Assembly (NCBI GenBank): GCA_030737875.1
Contig: CM060915.1
Coordinates: 355,691,863-355,755,862 of the forward strand
Length of the DNA: 64,000 nucleotides
Reading direction: 5' to 3'
DNA from: Allium sativum
Taxonomy: Eukaryota > Streptophyta > Magnoliopsida > Asparagales > Amaryllidaceae
How positions within the stretch are numbered: the first letter of the stretch is position 1; each line of letters begins with the position of its first letter. Positions 19,858 through 32,435 of the stretch are shown in pieces. Both the position numbers and the translations under genes were made by a program. Under the pieces are notes generated by a model that did not search any database, was not told the origin of the DNA, and saw nothing but the letters and a program-made list of their open reading frames with translations.

Positions 19858-22527
19858 TGTAAAAGCCCGCATTTTACGTATCAGAAGATCATAAAATATT
19901 TTTATTTTATTCCCTGAGGGTTGGATCATTCTCATATTTCAGTATGTTGCTTATGGGATGTGAGACATGTCCATAATTTTTACCATTTTTATTTATGAAC
20001 ATTTTGCCCCTGTCAGTCTTATACAGAGCATAACTTTTGACTCAAGTCGAATCAGGTATTGAGACCGATTCCATTGTAAAGGAAATGATATTTCCCTTTC
20101 CGTAGAGTGGTCACATTAAATATTTGGCTTAGCGGTTTGGGAGGAATCGCTATTTTAAGGTTTAACAGTTGGTTGTTCAGGTTTTGCAAGCCATAATGGG
20201 ATGATTTGGGGAGGCCCATTAGTGGGCTGGTGGAAGCTACAAATAGGGGGTAGGAGGCATGGAGAATAGTTTGCTTTCTCTATTCTCTCATTTTGAAGAG
20301 CTAGAGTTCCTCCATTCCTCCATCCTCCTACACTTTCCACCATTAAAATTCGAGATCTACATTAGAGAATTGAAGACCTACATAGTTGGAAGCTAGATTT
20401 ACATCATTCCAAGGGGGAGATCATCGAATTGAAGAGTTTGGATCAAATTCTTCGCTATTTGGAATCTTATTTCATTGCTTTTATCTTGTTTTGGAGAATT
20501 GGTGAGTGATATGTATCTCTCACATGGATTCAATCAAGTATATGAGTGTTTGATCTTGTTTTTCATCAAATTCAAGTCGTTTTCCTTAAATCTACATCAT
20601 GATAAGTCTATTTTCATATGAATCACCATAGGATCTAATTTAGCAACTTAAAACTGGTAATTATTATGCTATTTCAAATGTTTATGCAAGTTAGATCCAT
20701 TATTTAATTCATATGTTCATTTATCATGATTTTGGTGAAATTTGCATAATTTGGTGAAAACCATCATATTCATGTTGTTAGTGATTTCATAACATGCTTT
20801 TGGTTGTGTTAGATGAATTGGATGAGTTGGTTTCGTCAAATTTGTCATTTTGCGAAGTTTTGGTTGAATTCAGGGATGAACTGGGCCTGTCCAGGTTTTG
20901 GGTTGGTCAGAAGTGGGTCGGTCGACCGAAATCCTTCTCTTGGTGAACAAGCCAGAAGTGGGTCGATCGGTCGGAACTGGGTCGGTCGATCGAACTGGTT
21001 CGGTTGGCGCATGGAGTTATGGTTGAGGATGAATGGGTCAGTCAGGGTGAGCGGGTCGGTCAGTGCTTTTATATTTGGGTCGGTCGTGTTTCACGAGAGG
21101 CCAGGTCGGTTGGCCTGGATGTTGAGGGATGGGTCGGTCGATCTGGAAGGTTTTGGTCGGTCGGCTCTAAGAAGATGGGTCGTACGAACAGGGTTATTTC
21201 TGAAAAATTATAATTTTCAAGTAATTTGGCTCAGTGATGTTGTGACTTCAAAGTAAGTTCAAGTGGGAATATTCAAAATGTTGAATGTGTTCGTTGATTG
21301 GTGTAGAACAACGAATGAAGTGGCAACTCAAAGGTCGTGAGTTGGTGGATAATGGTTGCTTGAGAAGGTTGCTTGAGCTATGAAAAGTCATCGGATTGGA
21401 TGAATAGAGATGTGAAGGCCGAGAGATTATCATTGTCGTAATTTCTAGCAGGCTCGAAGCAAGGGTACAATACGGGCTCCGAAAAGACCAGAAGGTTGCT
21501 GGTCGAGTACCTTAGGTATCGTTGAAAGGCCTAGTTGTCAAGGTTGGGCAAACATACGTATCGTTGAAAGGCTTATGGATTTTATGCTAGAATCGAGGTT
21601 ACCATTAGCTATTGACATATGGCAAGGTTGGCCGTCATACGATTAAAGATAGTTTCGAAGCAGGATTGGCGGTGATAGCCAGAGTCTGCCATGGTTGATT
21701 GGTTGTTTGGTTTGTACCATCTCACGTAGATTATCCAATGTCGAAGGAGATGTTCCTTGGGTGCTTGTCTGATATTGGTTTAGGCCTTTGGGGATTGTGC
21801 TTAGGGATGTCGAATTCGATTATCATGGTTTACGTGAGATATATAATCTGGATGTTATAAGTGTTGTCATTGATTGTTCTATTGCCATGAATGGATTGTT
21901 ATTCCTTTGGTTGAATGGATTGTAAAGGCTATCACTATTCGATGTGGGGAAGACAGAGTTGAGTTCTTCTCTGGTGTTGTGGGTAGATTAGTATGTTTAT
22001 CTTTCCATTCTCATATACTTTATTGTTGAAGTTTGTTAGCTATTTTATCGCTCACTAAGACCATTGTCTGGCTCAAGGTTTTATGTTTCCCTCTTATTGC
22101 CTTGGGTTGTTCATCCGGTTGTGGATGGGCAGACTAGGTGACAGGTGATTGCTTAGTGAGGGCGAAGTTGCAGTTCGGAGGCGAGCAGGAGGCTTACGTA
22201 TCAGTTTTATTACTATCTAGTATTTCTGTTTCCATTGTTTGAGTTGCTCTGTGAGTGTCGTAGTGAGGCTTTATGTACAAACTTTTATATTTCCTATGAT
22301 GTTTGGATAATCTTTCAGGATGTTGTGAAAGTTTCAAAAGTTTGTTATATTATGCTTCACTATTATTACGTATTGTATATTTTCTACTATATTTTATCCT
22401 TGCGTTGTGAGTTCTATGATAGGTTCCAATGTTGTTATTTACTATGATGATCGTCCACATCTGCCTGGCACCCTTTTCAGCGCATTATTTCTCTTTTTTA
22501 GTGCAAAGGTTATGGGTGGTCGTCACA
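19858..22527 (+). mobile_element. Solo LTR of a gypsy-type element (2.67 kb)
   Basis: Begins TGTAAAAGCCCGC and ends GGTGGTCGTCACA. Both sides carry the 5-bp duplication ACAAG (19853-19857 and 22528-22532). No internal region is present, so it formed by LTR-LTR recombination after insertion. It splits the copia linker in frame. Inside are a TATA-like aaataggggg leader region (about 20238) and a GGTCGGTCG array. A second copy of this family starts at 62351. The LTR strand is taken from that similarity; no coding region shows its orientation. Confidence 0.93.
20915..21185 (+). repeat. GGGTCGGTCG-rich array in the solo LTR
   Basis: Many irregularly spaced copies of GGGTCGGTCG and variants (gtcggtcgatcg). 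The counterpart in the second LTR copy is 63378-63785, which is longer. Confidence 0.85.
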
Positions 22528-22532
22528 ACAAG

Positions 22533-23444
22533 CTTTACTTCGATCTGAATATCCTAGAAATATTCCTTCATCGGATTTCCTATTGAATTTTCCAAGCGGA
22601 TCTTAGTATTTATAATAAAAACTTTTGATCCAAAGACTTTAAAATATGAAATATTTGCTTTTCTACCATTGTATAGTTCATAAGGGGTATTCTTTATGAG
22701 AGGTCGAATAAAAACATGATTCAATATATAACAAGATGTTGCAATTGCATTTGCCTAGAAATATTTTGGTAACGTGCTTCCGTTTAATAACATTCTAGCA
22801 CATTCTCGTAATGTTTAAATTTTCCGTTCTACCACTCCATTTTGTTGTGGAGTTCGAGGAAACAAGAAGTTGTGAAAAATACCTTTCTCTTTACAGTATA
22901 TATTTAAATTTTCATTTTTGAATTCTCCTCCGTGATCACTTCTTATATATTTAATTTCAATCCTTTTAAATTCTAATTTTTTTAACAAAGGTTTTAAAAT
23001 GATTAAAAGTGTCACTTTTATATTTTTTAAATATCATCTAGGTATATCTAGAAAAATCATCAACTATTACAAACACATATCTACTATGATTTATGGATAG
23101 AATTTGATTTAGTCCAGATAGATCCATATGCGGTAATTTTAATGGTTGTAATGTTGAAATGGCCTTTTTAGAATTAAATAAAGATTTTGTTAATTTTCCT
23201 AGTTGACAAGCATTACATAGGTTATTAGCTTTAAATTTCGTTTTAGGTAAACCTCTTACAAGTACATTTTTCGAAATCTTATTATTAGTTTAAAATTTAT
23301 GTGATAAAATCTTTTGTGCCGTAGCCAAGGATCATTTTCTTTCGCTAATAAACAAATGTTTGAATTATTATTTACTCTCATATTTAAAATATAAATATTT
23401 CTATCTCTATTACCTATGAAAATAAGATTGTTATTTTGATCCAT
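22533..23444 (-). pseudogene. Copia integrase and start of the linker
   Basis: Minus-strand blocks: the zinc-binding region (LLAKENDPWLRHKRFYHINF, with HKRFYHIN as the W-H-x-R-x-G-H-x-N equivalent), CNACQLGKLTKSLFNSKKAI-like sequence near 23170-23230, RSDHGGEFKNENLNIYCKEK with catalytic D, FPRTPQQNGVVERK with catalytic E, and NTPYELYNGRKANISYFKVF at the linker. There are several frameshifts. It ends at the duplication next to the solo LTR. Confidence 0.88.
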
Positions 23445-23528
23445 AATATTTCATTTGTTTTCTGAAAAGTAATTTTAAATCCCTTGTCGCATAACTGACT
23501 TATACTTAACAAATTATTTTTCAGATTA

Positions 23529-23771
23529 TTAACTAAAAACATTTGAAATAAGAGGTACATTAAATGTAAGATAATTGCTTACATCTCTTTTTCCAATGAT
23601 GCATCCCTTGGAATTATCTCTAAAACTGACAGATCCTCCATCTGAGTAAATAATGTTTATCAGCATATTTTTGTCTCCAGTCATGTGTTTTGAGAAACCA
23701 CCGTCAAGTATCAATTTTCCTCTCTTCTTAAGTGGGAATTGCAAAAAATATGTAATGACGTTGGTACCCAC
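23529..23771 (-). pseudogene. Copia protease
   Basis: The frame contains LILDGGFSKHMTGD, matching the copia aspartic-protease block (W-x-LDSG-CS-x-HMTGD); the active-site S is G here. It is followed by GSVSFRDNSKGCIIG, typical of this region. Inactive. Confidence 0.85.
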
Positions 23772-23968
23772 TTCCTTCGTTAGGGTCCTAAGAGTCGGGT
23801 CTTAGGATACCAAACCCAAGAGGGTTCAGTGTCCCTTTTATAAATATAATTCTTATTTTTATGAACTATTACAAAAATATTTTATATATTTATTCCTAAT
23901 TAAGAAATTATTCGTTTTAGGAACCCATATTTTAATAGTTTTAGAACTCTTTTTATTTGTCAAAGATA

Positions 23969-25470
23969 TTAATGGTTTGCTAGATTTAGACTTCTTTTTG
24001 TTAGATTTCTTTGAAATACCGGTTTTGGTTCATATCCTAGTCTCCTTTTGTTAGATGCAAGTTGCGAATTTTCTACAATTTTAGATAAATTCTCCCTTCC
24101 TTTATTAAAATTAGTAACATTTTTAGTAATATCATCTAACTTAATTTTAAGGCTAGAATTATCCAATTCTACTATTTTGTTCCTAGATTTTAACTCATGA
24201 TTTTCAGAAATAAGCATGTTATTCTTTTCTTTTTGATTTTCAGTTTCTTGACTCAATAAATAAAGTTGAGAATTTGCATCAGAAAGCGATTCTTGAAGTT
24301 TCTAATTTCATCTTCTAATATCTCTTTTTCATCTTTCAACATATCTCTTTCAAATTCTTCCTTTTTTGATCCTCATTAGCTTGTTAATACTTTCTTTTGA
24401 AATCATTTCTAGATTCTAATAATTCTGTGCTTGTTTCTACTATATCTTCAAAAGTAAATTCGCTAACCTCGTTATCTTTGGCCATGAAGCAGACATTTGC
24501 TTGTTTACTTTCACTGTCGCTATCACTTTCTAAAGAGGAAGAATTTGAATCACCCAAAGTAACAAAAAATGCCTTCTTTTTTGTTCCTTCTTTTGATTTG
24601 CAATTTTTTTTGAGATGTACCCCTTCTTATGACAGTTATAACATTCCAAAACCGATGACGATGGTTTATTTAAGTTGGTACTTCTTTTGCCATTATTTCT
24701 GTTGCTCTTTTTGAATTTCAATTTTTTTTGAAATTTTTGGCAGTTAATGCTAAGTCATCATTATTTGATTCTGGTTCTTCTTGTTCTGCATTAAATGCTA
24801 CATTCTTTTTATCCTGTGCATGCACTTGTTTTTCTACAGATTAACTTCATAAGACATTAAGTTTCCTATTAACTCTTTTGGTTTCATGGTTGAAAGATTG
24901 TTAGCTTCTTCGATTGCCAAGACCCTTCTTTCCCATTCTTCCGTTAAAGAGTTTAGGATTTTTGATACTATGTCAAAATTAGAATACTTCTCTCCTAATC
25001 CTAGTAATGAATGATAATTATCCTGAAATCTAGATTACATATCATTAGTAGATTCATTTTCATTTATCCTAAATTTCTAAAATTTACTCTTAAGCATGGA
25101 TGTCTTGCTTCGTTTAACCTTACTAGTTCCTTCATGAGTTACTTTGAGTGTTCGCCATATTTCATATGCAGTATTGCACATGCAGATACGGTTAAGCCCA
25201 TTTCTATCCATGGCACAATGCAACATATTCATTGCTTTTGAAGTAACATTAGTTTTCTGTAAATTTGACCACTTATAATAATTGGTAGTGGAAATAGTAT
25301 ATTCATTTTGAGTGATATTCCAAGTTTCAAATCCATTGGCTTTCATATAAATTCTTATCGTGTAGCTCTGTAATTATAGTTCGTGCCATTCAAAGTTGGA
25401 CGTCATGCATGGATTGACCTTCTGTGAAGCTTGTGTTTGTGCTAGTGTTCATATTATTTTCCATATTATC
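23969..25470 (-). pseudogene. Copia gag with zinc knuckle
   Basis: Minus strand: an ATG near 25455 opens a frame (MENNMNTSTNTSFTEGQSM) that is broken by stops. Next come MKANGFETWNITQNEY and CNTAYEIWRTLKVTHEGTSK, the UBN2-type gag blocks. A zinc knuckle (CYNCHKKGYISKK) is at about 24620-24660; the H and last C of CCHC are lost. A coiled-coil-like K/E/N-rich stretch follows (23969-24256). Gag forms the particle shell and binds the RNA. Confidence 0.85.
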
Positions 25471-25510
25471 AAGTAATCAAATAAATGTTTTATGGTTAAA
25501 AGATAACCTT

Positions 25511-25722
25511 GCTCTGATACCAAATGAAAAGACTACGAGATTAGGATCATGTAATATAGGACTGAGTGTGTAAGCGGAAGTCTTGATGGTCTGGTATAAT
25601 TTACTTAATAACTATGCATGTAAATATTTAATGAGAAAAACTATATAAATTAATATCACAGATAAGTAAAGTAAATGACATCAGGAATTTTTATATTGGT
25701 TTGGAACACTATCCTTTGTCCA
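25511..25722 (-). repeat. Copia 5' LTR fragment and primer-binding site
   Basis: On the minus strand the LTR ends TCTTTTCA at 25525, two bases before TGGTATCAGAGC (25511-25522), the usual initiator-Met tRNA primer site. The LTR holds CCAATATAAAAATTCC, a TATA-like box. Its other end cannot be fixed; homology with 19383-19567 stops near 25722. Confidence 0.8.
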
Positions 25723-25730
25723 GTTAAGCT

Positions 25731-26186
25731 TGTTGATGATCCAAGTTTAGTTTACAATAATTGACGCATAGCCTTAGAGTCCCATCGGATTTTCTCATGA
25801 ATACCACCGCGACATCCCAATGTAAAGAACTGACTATATGAACTGCTTTTCCTCAAACTTAAGAAGTTTCTCCTTAAGTTCCTCATTCTCCTCAGTCAAC
25901 ATCCTAATAGGAGGACGACTCATAGGTTAGGCCCCTGGAATGAGGTCAATGCGAAACTAGATGGCCCGCTTGGGTGGAAAACCGGACCCAGGCTCAAACA
26001 TATGAATAAAATCTCAGATAACTAGATTTCGAGATATCTCATCCTCATCTCGGGACTGAAGAGAAAATAAATACGCCTCTGAATCATGGTCAATATCCCG
26101 AGGTATAAGAGAAAGGTTTACAGATGAATCAGGAACAAGTATAAAGTCCGCTCAGAACAAGGAATCCTAGACTTATATCTAACGAG
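25731..26186 (-). pseudogene. G3 protease-RT spacer and N-terminal reverse transcriptase
   Basis: Minus strand: GFPPKRAI, FRIDLIPGA, MSRPPIRM, LKEKLLKF and then RKSDGTLRLCVNYCKLN, the known N-terminal series of plant gypsy RT (PPxR-x-I-x-F-x-IDL-x-PGA ... MRLCVDYR-x-LN). Several stops. It breaks off at the copia junction before the catalytic YVDD. Confidence 0.85.
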
Positions 26187-26431
26187 CCAGTTGTAACACC
26201 CTACAATTTAAATTAAGTATAATAAAATTTGAAGAGTTTTTAGAATTTGGTCATGGAAGTAGCATCATTGCGTCCATGGCGATTTTCTTGTCAATTTAGA
26301 ACCATGGATTGCAGAAAATTGATTTAAGATGAAAGAGATACCTTTAAATGAAATATTGTAACAAACATGAAAAGAAGGTAAAAGAAAAAGAACAATGACC
26401 ACCATTGTTTTAAGCCTTATTAACAAAAGCC

Positions 26432-26503
26432 TATGTAGTCCAGTTGGTTAGAGCATGTGACTTTTATGAAGGTGGCGCAAGTTCGATCCCCGCAGGCGCC
26501 ATT
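26432..26503 (+). other. tRNA-like relic in the LARD LTR
   Basis: An A-box-like TAGTCCAGTTGGTTAGAGC and a B-box-like AGTTCGATCCC sit at tRNA spacing, the sequence ends GGCGCCA, and a T run follows (tttttttta). The anticodon region CTTTTAT suggests a Lys-UUU-type ancestor. The acceptor stem does not pair and the anticodon 3' arm is broken, so it is not a working tRNA. The copy in LTR 2 is at 32682-32751. Confidence 0.6.
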
Positions 26504-26649
26504 TTTTTTATTTTAAAGGAACGACTAAAATAATACATGTTCTAAGGAGAAAATATGTATAAATGCACATATAAGGAAAATTATACATATAAGTAAGTAC
26601 AAAAATATATGTATACATGTATATGAAAATATATCGTATATATGTGCAA

Positions 26650-26692
<43 letters not shown>

Positions 26693-27090
26693 AAGGAGAG
26701 ATTCAAAATAAGGCTGCAATCACAGAAATAGGTGAGAATTTAATAACGGCATAATGCCATTTGAATTTTGAAAACGAAATAAAAGTTGAGCGTACATATA
26801 TACGTGTAAAATGGGCGTTTGAAGTTTTGTATACATATAAGAAGATTATATGTAAATATTATATCTAAATTAATCAAAGAAAGTATAACAGGATACTAAT
26901 CAAACGTTTAAATTAAAAACATTAAAAAAGTAAATATTTTGACCAAAATCGCTTGGGGGACCCATAGGGGTGTCGACCCAGGGGCCGTTATACCCCAGAT
27001 CCGGACAGATTCGTTGATGAATATGGACTGTTTTTCTAACCACATTCGTTGCTGATTCAGCGATGCGTGTATGATAAGATCCTGAACACC

Positions 27091-27100
27091 TATAAATAGG
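27091..27100 (+). promoter_or_regulatory. TATA box of the LARD 5' LTR
   Basis: tataaatagg, about 95 bp downstream of the GTCGAC cluster (26954-26996). The LTR 2 equivalent is atatatatag at 33331. The transcription start is expected some 30 bp downstream. Confidence 0.65.
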
Positions 27101-27942
27101 CTAGCAGAGCCTAGCCTAAATCTCATATTTTCTGAGAGGCCACCTAAGCTTTGCTATTCTTCTTCCTCCTCAAGTCTCTTCAGAAAAATAGAATAATTAG
27201 TTTAAGGAAATTCTGATTCAAGATCTGGAGGAAAAGAATGTATATCTGCAAATGGGTGTTCAGAATCCTAATCGAAGTAAGGTAAATTCTTGGATCTAGT
27301 CAATTTAAATTTCTCCTCTTTCTTCCCTTTTTCTTTTAGTCTAAGAATTGTGAATCCATGGTTATTTAGATTCTAGATCTAGCTAGGAGAGCCATGGAAT
27401 GCTAGGTCTGGAACAGAATTAGAGTTGGAAAGCAATAGATTAGTGGATTTAAGTTATGCCTTTTTTATAATGATTTATTTACGTTTGGCATTCCCCTTTA
27501 ATATGTACAAAAAATCTGCTAAAATGGTTAATCTACTGAAACGTAAATCTGCTAAAATGTATAAACTTGTGAAAATATATGGAAACGTTTACTGTTGTAT
27601 ATATACATTTTCTAATAACTTGTTAATTAGATACCACAAGTTAAGTTACAGTGAATTGGGATAATTACATGTTAATCTGTGGCATATTATGTACTTGAAC
27701 CCTTAACTGTTAGAATTGGGACAATTACATGTTAATTTGTTAGATTGGAATAATTACATTATTGGATGATAACATGTTATTCTTTTAAATTGGAGTTAAT
27801 TACATGTTAAGAAGAACATGCAACATGATAATCAGAAAATGGACTTAATATGATATTAAGTATGACATGTAAAAATAGATTACAGTAAAATTTGGAAGAA
27901 TGGATATGCCTAAATTTACAGTAAATAGAAAATTGTAACCAT

Positions 27943-28162
27943 GCCTAAACACAAGGTTAAATTCAACTTGTGGTAGAGTCTACCCGGAACCGCTCGACAA
28001 ATCCAGCATCCACAAGTTGTTAATTTAATTTGAGGGGTCTAGTGCGTAATATACATGTAGTGGTGCTAAACATGAGGTTAAGTCCAAATTATGGTAGAAA
28101 TCTGCCCGGAACCGCCCGACAAATCCAACATCCACAAGTGGTCGGCTTAATATGAGAGGTCT
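27943..28162 (+). repeat. Two copies of the conserved foldable LTR element (LARD 5' LTR)
   Basis: Copies at 27943-28040 (arms TTAAATT / AATTTAA, inner CAACTTGTGG / CCACAAGTTG) and 28064-28162. The middle reads CCCGGAACCGC..GACAAATCCA. The arms differ from those in G1 yet still pair. Confidence 0.75.
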
Positions 28163-30248
28163 GGTGCATAAACATATATATGAATATATGTATATAAAAG
28201 GATAGAAATAAGTCTAACTAATTGTGATGAATGAAAGTTACAACAGTAAAAGAAATGGAATGAACGAAGAATGATAATAGCCTATTATGAATAAACGTGA
28301 AGGGGAAAAGGAAAGATAATAGGTAGGCTTGTCCTAGGGACAAGTGGATATTATAACTTAGGTTATAATAAATGATAGAGGGAATATGATAGCTTATGTA
28401 ATGAAACAAGTTGTACTTAATTATAAATTAATTAATCAGTAAATTTGGGAACTTGAAACCTACTGTTTGTAATATATAGAGAAAAAAGGGACAAACCTAT
28501 GAAATGAAATAAGTTTTACTTAATTATAAATTATGTAATCTGTAAACTTGAGAATCTGAAATCTACCGATAAGAACAACATGTTAAAGTCTTATTAATGA
28601 ACTTAAATGAGTTAAGTTATATAACTGAAATTAATAAGCAAGAAGAACTTTGTAACTTGAATAAGAAGTCAATATGACTTGGAATAATCAAGACAAATGG
28701 AAATTTGAAAGGGTAGAGCAAGTGCGTAATTAAATTATGAGACATAGGGTCTAATAACATATTAACCCGAGGCACTTGGACTAGTCCGTACGTTTGAAGG
28801 TGAATAACCCAACGGGGTAGATCATCGTGGTGTCATGGGGGCACGAGGTGAGTGCACGTCCATCTGATTATTCTGTCTGTTATGCTGATATTCGTCTGGC
28901 TCCGAAGGACTGGAAGTGGAAGCACATGGCTTCCTAGGACGATGCGGGTACTCCTGATAGTCCTCTATGCGGTGATAACATTCAGGCTGTGCTCGCAGAG
29001 GTTAGGTATGCGCGTTACTGCCCGTTGAGTATACCTTGACTGCCACAATAAGGAGCAGTCAGAAGGCTATAGGGTAGCTTAGTGATTCGACGATATGGTT
29101 GCCTTGTGACTAGGAGGATTACGACCATTTTATCGGGTTACCTTTGGTGGGTCTAACCATCTGTTGGATAGCAACCGTCGGGTACCAACCATCGACGGTC
29201 AGCGTGATGCGAAAAGGCGGAGAGCTAAACCTATAGATCATCAACCTATCGCTATCAAGGCTTTGGTTATGGGACATGCCAATTAGGATGTTGTTTTTGT
29301 TTTATGGGTCCATGTCACTAACTCTCGATTCCGTTTGTCTTTCACTAGTTGAGGGAGGGGTCAAGTGGGACCATAGCCACTGAAAATGTAGACCTTAGCA
29401 TCTGTGTATACAAATATCTGCAAAGCGACCGACCAAGTTCCATATTTCTTGTACAGCCCTGTTACGGAACTCGGTGCACAATAGAGAATATGTGCGATTA
29501 AGGAATTAAGTACGATTGGTGATACGTACGTGAGAAAGTTTAGATACATGCATGTCTGCTTTGGGTGGTGAATCGTAGATTCTAGGGCATTACTATGTGA
29601 TGGAATCTAGTTCGATCGAATGGTTCGAAGGTTGTAGTCGGTACGTTTACGTAACATGGCGATGGTGGTTAAATGCGGAACGTAGTGTTGTTATATAGAG
29701 ATCTGTACGTCGCTCCAGCGTAGGATGAGGGACTGCATATATTTCTGGGGTGTTACGGTGGAGACCGTGCGAGTGGGGAACCATCAGACGTACCTTAATA
29801 TTGGGGGCTGTTACATATATACGGTATTAGGTTAATCTACCCGGGAGTAGACGGGTACGACGTGTATATAAGCCTTGAGTGTTGTTAACACAAGTAGCCT
29901 AGTAAATAAGAAAACATAACTGAACGATATATGTAGGGATATCCAAAATGTGTAGTTTAAATCCAGTCACCAAAGCTAGTGTTATGGCCCCCTCCTCATA
30001 ACATACACGTAGGTTAGATTTGTGGCAGTGATGTGATAGCTTTGGATACTGGTTAGACAATATTATTATCTGGGTAAGGCTATATTTTGATTATATTATA
30101 TTTTACGCATTCCGCTGTGAGATGTTTTCTGAGCTCTAATATATTTTACATCTCTGTCTTTTCTACAGGATACCAGACAAACCTACACGAGTTCTGATAG
30201 ATTAGAATTTTGAAAAAAAATTGGTCTGTCGGAATTTGGGATGTTACA

Positions 30249-32435
30249 TCTGGTATCAGAGCTTAGGTTTAGGATTCCTGTATAGATAGTGAGTGAACTT
30301 ATTTGTATTTTTAAAATATAAATAATATATATACCTAGGTCCATAGAGAAACTCACTAAATAGAAAAACATAATATGGTGAGAATTGGGGTATATGTTTT
30401 GTACACTAAAGGAACAAATATGGAAATCTATGACCCTTAGGTAATTTAGATGGAAAGTGTACAATATACTTTGTATGTAAGAAAGGTGAATCCCATGTTT
30501 TAGCATTTCATGTTAGTGGGTTTAGAAGTAAAACCTTATAAATTGGAAAAAGTTAAAAAAAATGGATTAGGAATATATATGGTTGAGAGAATTGATTTTG
30601 TGGGAGTGTCTAGGAAAGCCTAGTCAAGTTGGAAACTCACTTTGAGTCTAACCCCATTATTAACTTTTAAGAATTTGAAATTACAAAAGCTTTTGGAAAA
30701 TGGTTTATGGTGTTTTCAAGTTTTAATCTTAAAAGTTACATATTGAGTTTTAAAGTAAAATGGGGTATATTTTGGAAACAATGATTTCTTGTGAAAATTT
30801 TGTCTAAAATAAAATTCTCTTAGTAAAAGGTGCACATTATAGAGCATGTATAGCTCGCTAGTTTTTATGTTATATTGAATTAAAGGATTAGAAAGCAAAA
30901 CATAAAAAAATTAAAATCTCTATTCTTTTGACAATCATTTTTTATAATTGTTTTAACAAAGAAACTTTTTTAGGTGGACAAAATAAGTTGTAGAAATTAA
31001 GAATAGAATAAATGTTTGCACCTTGTAGTAAATAACTAAACCGATCTTATAGGCAAGAACAAGATGTAAACCTAGTTGAGAAATAGTTGTCCTTATATAC
31101 TCCTGTTTTTGTGATTAAGAAAAATGATTTACATTTGTTTTTATAAAATGACATGTTTTATGATTTGGCAAAAGTAAGTTTTGGTGAGGAAAATAAAGTT
31201 TTAATTTCTAACTTTTGGAAGAAAAGTGAAATGAAAAGGCCAAACCATTTTTTAAAAATATGGAATAGGTAAGGATTAGTGCATAGGAGAAATGGGAAAA
31301 GTTTTGAGGCTATGAAGTAGATAGCGAAAATTATCTTGGAATAATGGTAAGTTCCCGTAGAATTCGTAAGCATTGAGAAGCCTAGGGTGTTGCTTGAAAA
31401 TGATTGTTGGTACACAGCTTGAACTAGTAGTGACGACTAGATAGTGAAGGGCAAGTAAGTGTTTAGATCCTGCTTCTAATTTTCCTGTTAGGGGTATAAC
31501 CTGTCATCACATTTCAATTGGGATCGTTCTGTTATTTTTTTTCTTGATGGAAAGATAGAGTAACACCTAAATCTGTCATTGATCATGTGGTTTGAACTTT
31601 TCTGAGGGGGAGATAGTCCTGAGATTCTTGGCCCTTAGTAGTAGCTGTGTAGAGCGTTTGTTTTCCTGTTTTAGTTGAAGGACTAGAAGGCTTATTTAAA
31701 ACTAAGCTTAGATCTGAGGATTAAGTTAAATTAGCTAAGAAAAAGGTAATGGCATAACTAAAAATTAAACAACAAATTATGTAAAGCAACAAACATGACA
31801 GTTAAAGAAAAATGGAAATATTTTAAGAAAAGGTGGATAAGAATAAATTTTTCCAAGATAAACTGAAAAAGAAAATCTGTAATAAAGAAAGTTTTCTTAT
31901 GTGGGCTGTGCTTGGATAGGAAAATAGGGAATCTTTATATAATAGTTACATAAAATCCGAATATGGACAAAAAAAGGTGACTAAAAGGAAAGCGGAGGGT
32001 GTGAAGCTTTCCATTTTCTACCTTTTTATAACATAAGAAATTGAATTTAGAAAATTAGATATTTTTGAAATTCGAAAAAAATAAAGTTGGTTAGTGGGGT
32101 TTTGGATGCAAAAATAGGATGAACTATGCTCTTGCTCAGTAAGAGTGTGGGAAAATTTGGATGAAAAATGTATTTTGATTTTCAAATATTGCATTCACGT
32201 AGAAATTGCTAGTATATTTTGGATGTGTGCATCATGTTTTTTAAAGGATTTTTGAAAAGTTTGCATACATATAGGAGGTACTACTTAGGCATACATGTAT
32301 TACTATGTTGTATTACACTTTGCACGAATATTTGCAAAAATTGGATGCACACATGATGGATGTATGTTATGCGAGGGATTATTTAATTTTATCCTTATCA
32401 AATTTCGGGGATGAAATTTCCTAAGGGTGGGAGAA
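30249..32435 (+). other. LARD internal region: primer site, non-coding body, purine tract
   Basis: TGGTATCAGAGC at 30251-30262 is the initiator-Met primer-binding site; taagggtgggagaa (32422-32435) is the polypurine tract. Between them is AT-rich sequence with no gag, protease, RT or integrase on either strand. Confidence 0.85.

Larger units (their letters stand above)
19568..25722 (-). mobile_element. Ty1/copia retrotransposon remnant
   Basis: Seen on the minus strand in copia order: LTR fragment (25525-25722), primer site, gag, zinc knuckle, protease, integrase, then the integrase-RT linker split by a solo LTR (19858-22527). Integrase ahead of the (missing) RT is the copia order. RT and RNase H are absent: at 19568 the interior joins an inverted copy of the LTR. 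There are many stops and frameshifts. It adjoins a G3 reverse-transcriptase fragment at 25723 and probably inserted there. Confidence 0.88.
26192..30248 (+). repeat. LARD 5' LTR (4.06 kb)
   Basis: Contains a tRNA-like sequence (26432-26503), a (TA)n(CA)n microsatellite (26648-26692), a GTCGAC-containing cluster (26954-26996), a TATA box tataaatagg (27091), and two copies of the structured element (27943-28162). It is collinear with 32436-36318; visible differences include an extra segment near 27500-27660. Confidence 0.92.

Noticed and set aside
20813..21256. 147-residue frame rich in R, S, G and W
   Set aside because: It translates the GGGTCGGTCG array of the solo LTR, and the second LTR copy does not keep the frame.
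26432..26503. Functional tRNA-Lys gene
   Set aside because: The A and B boxes are present but the acceptor stem and anticodon arm do not pair, and the copy in the other LTR carries different damage.
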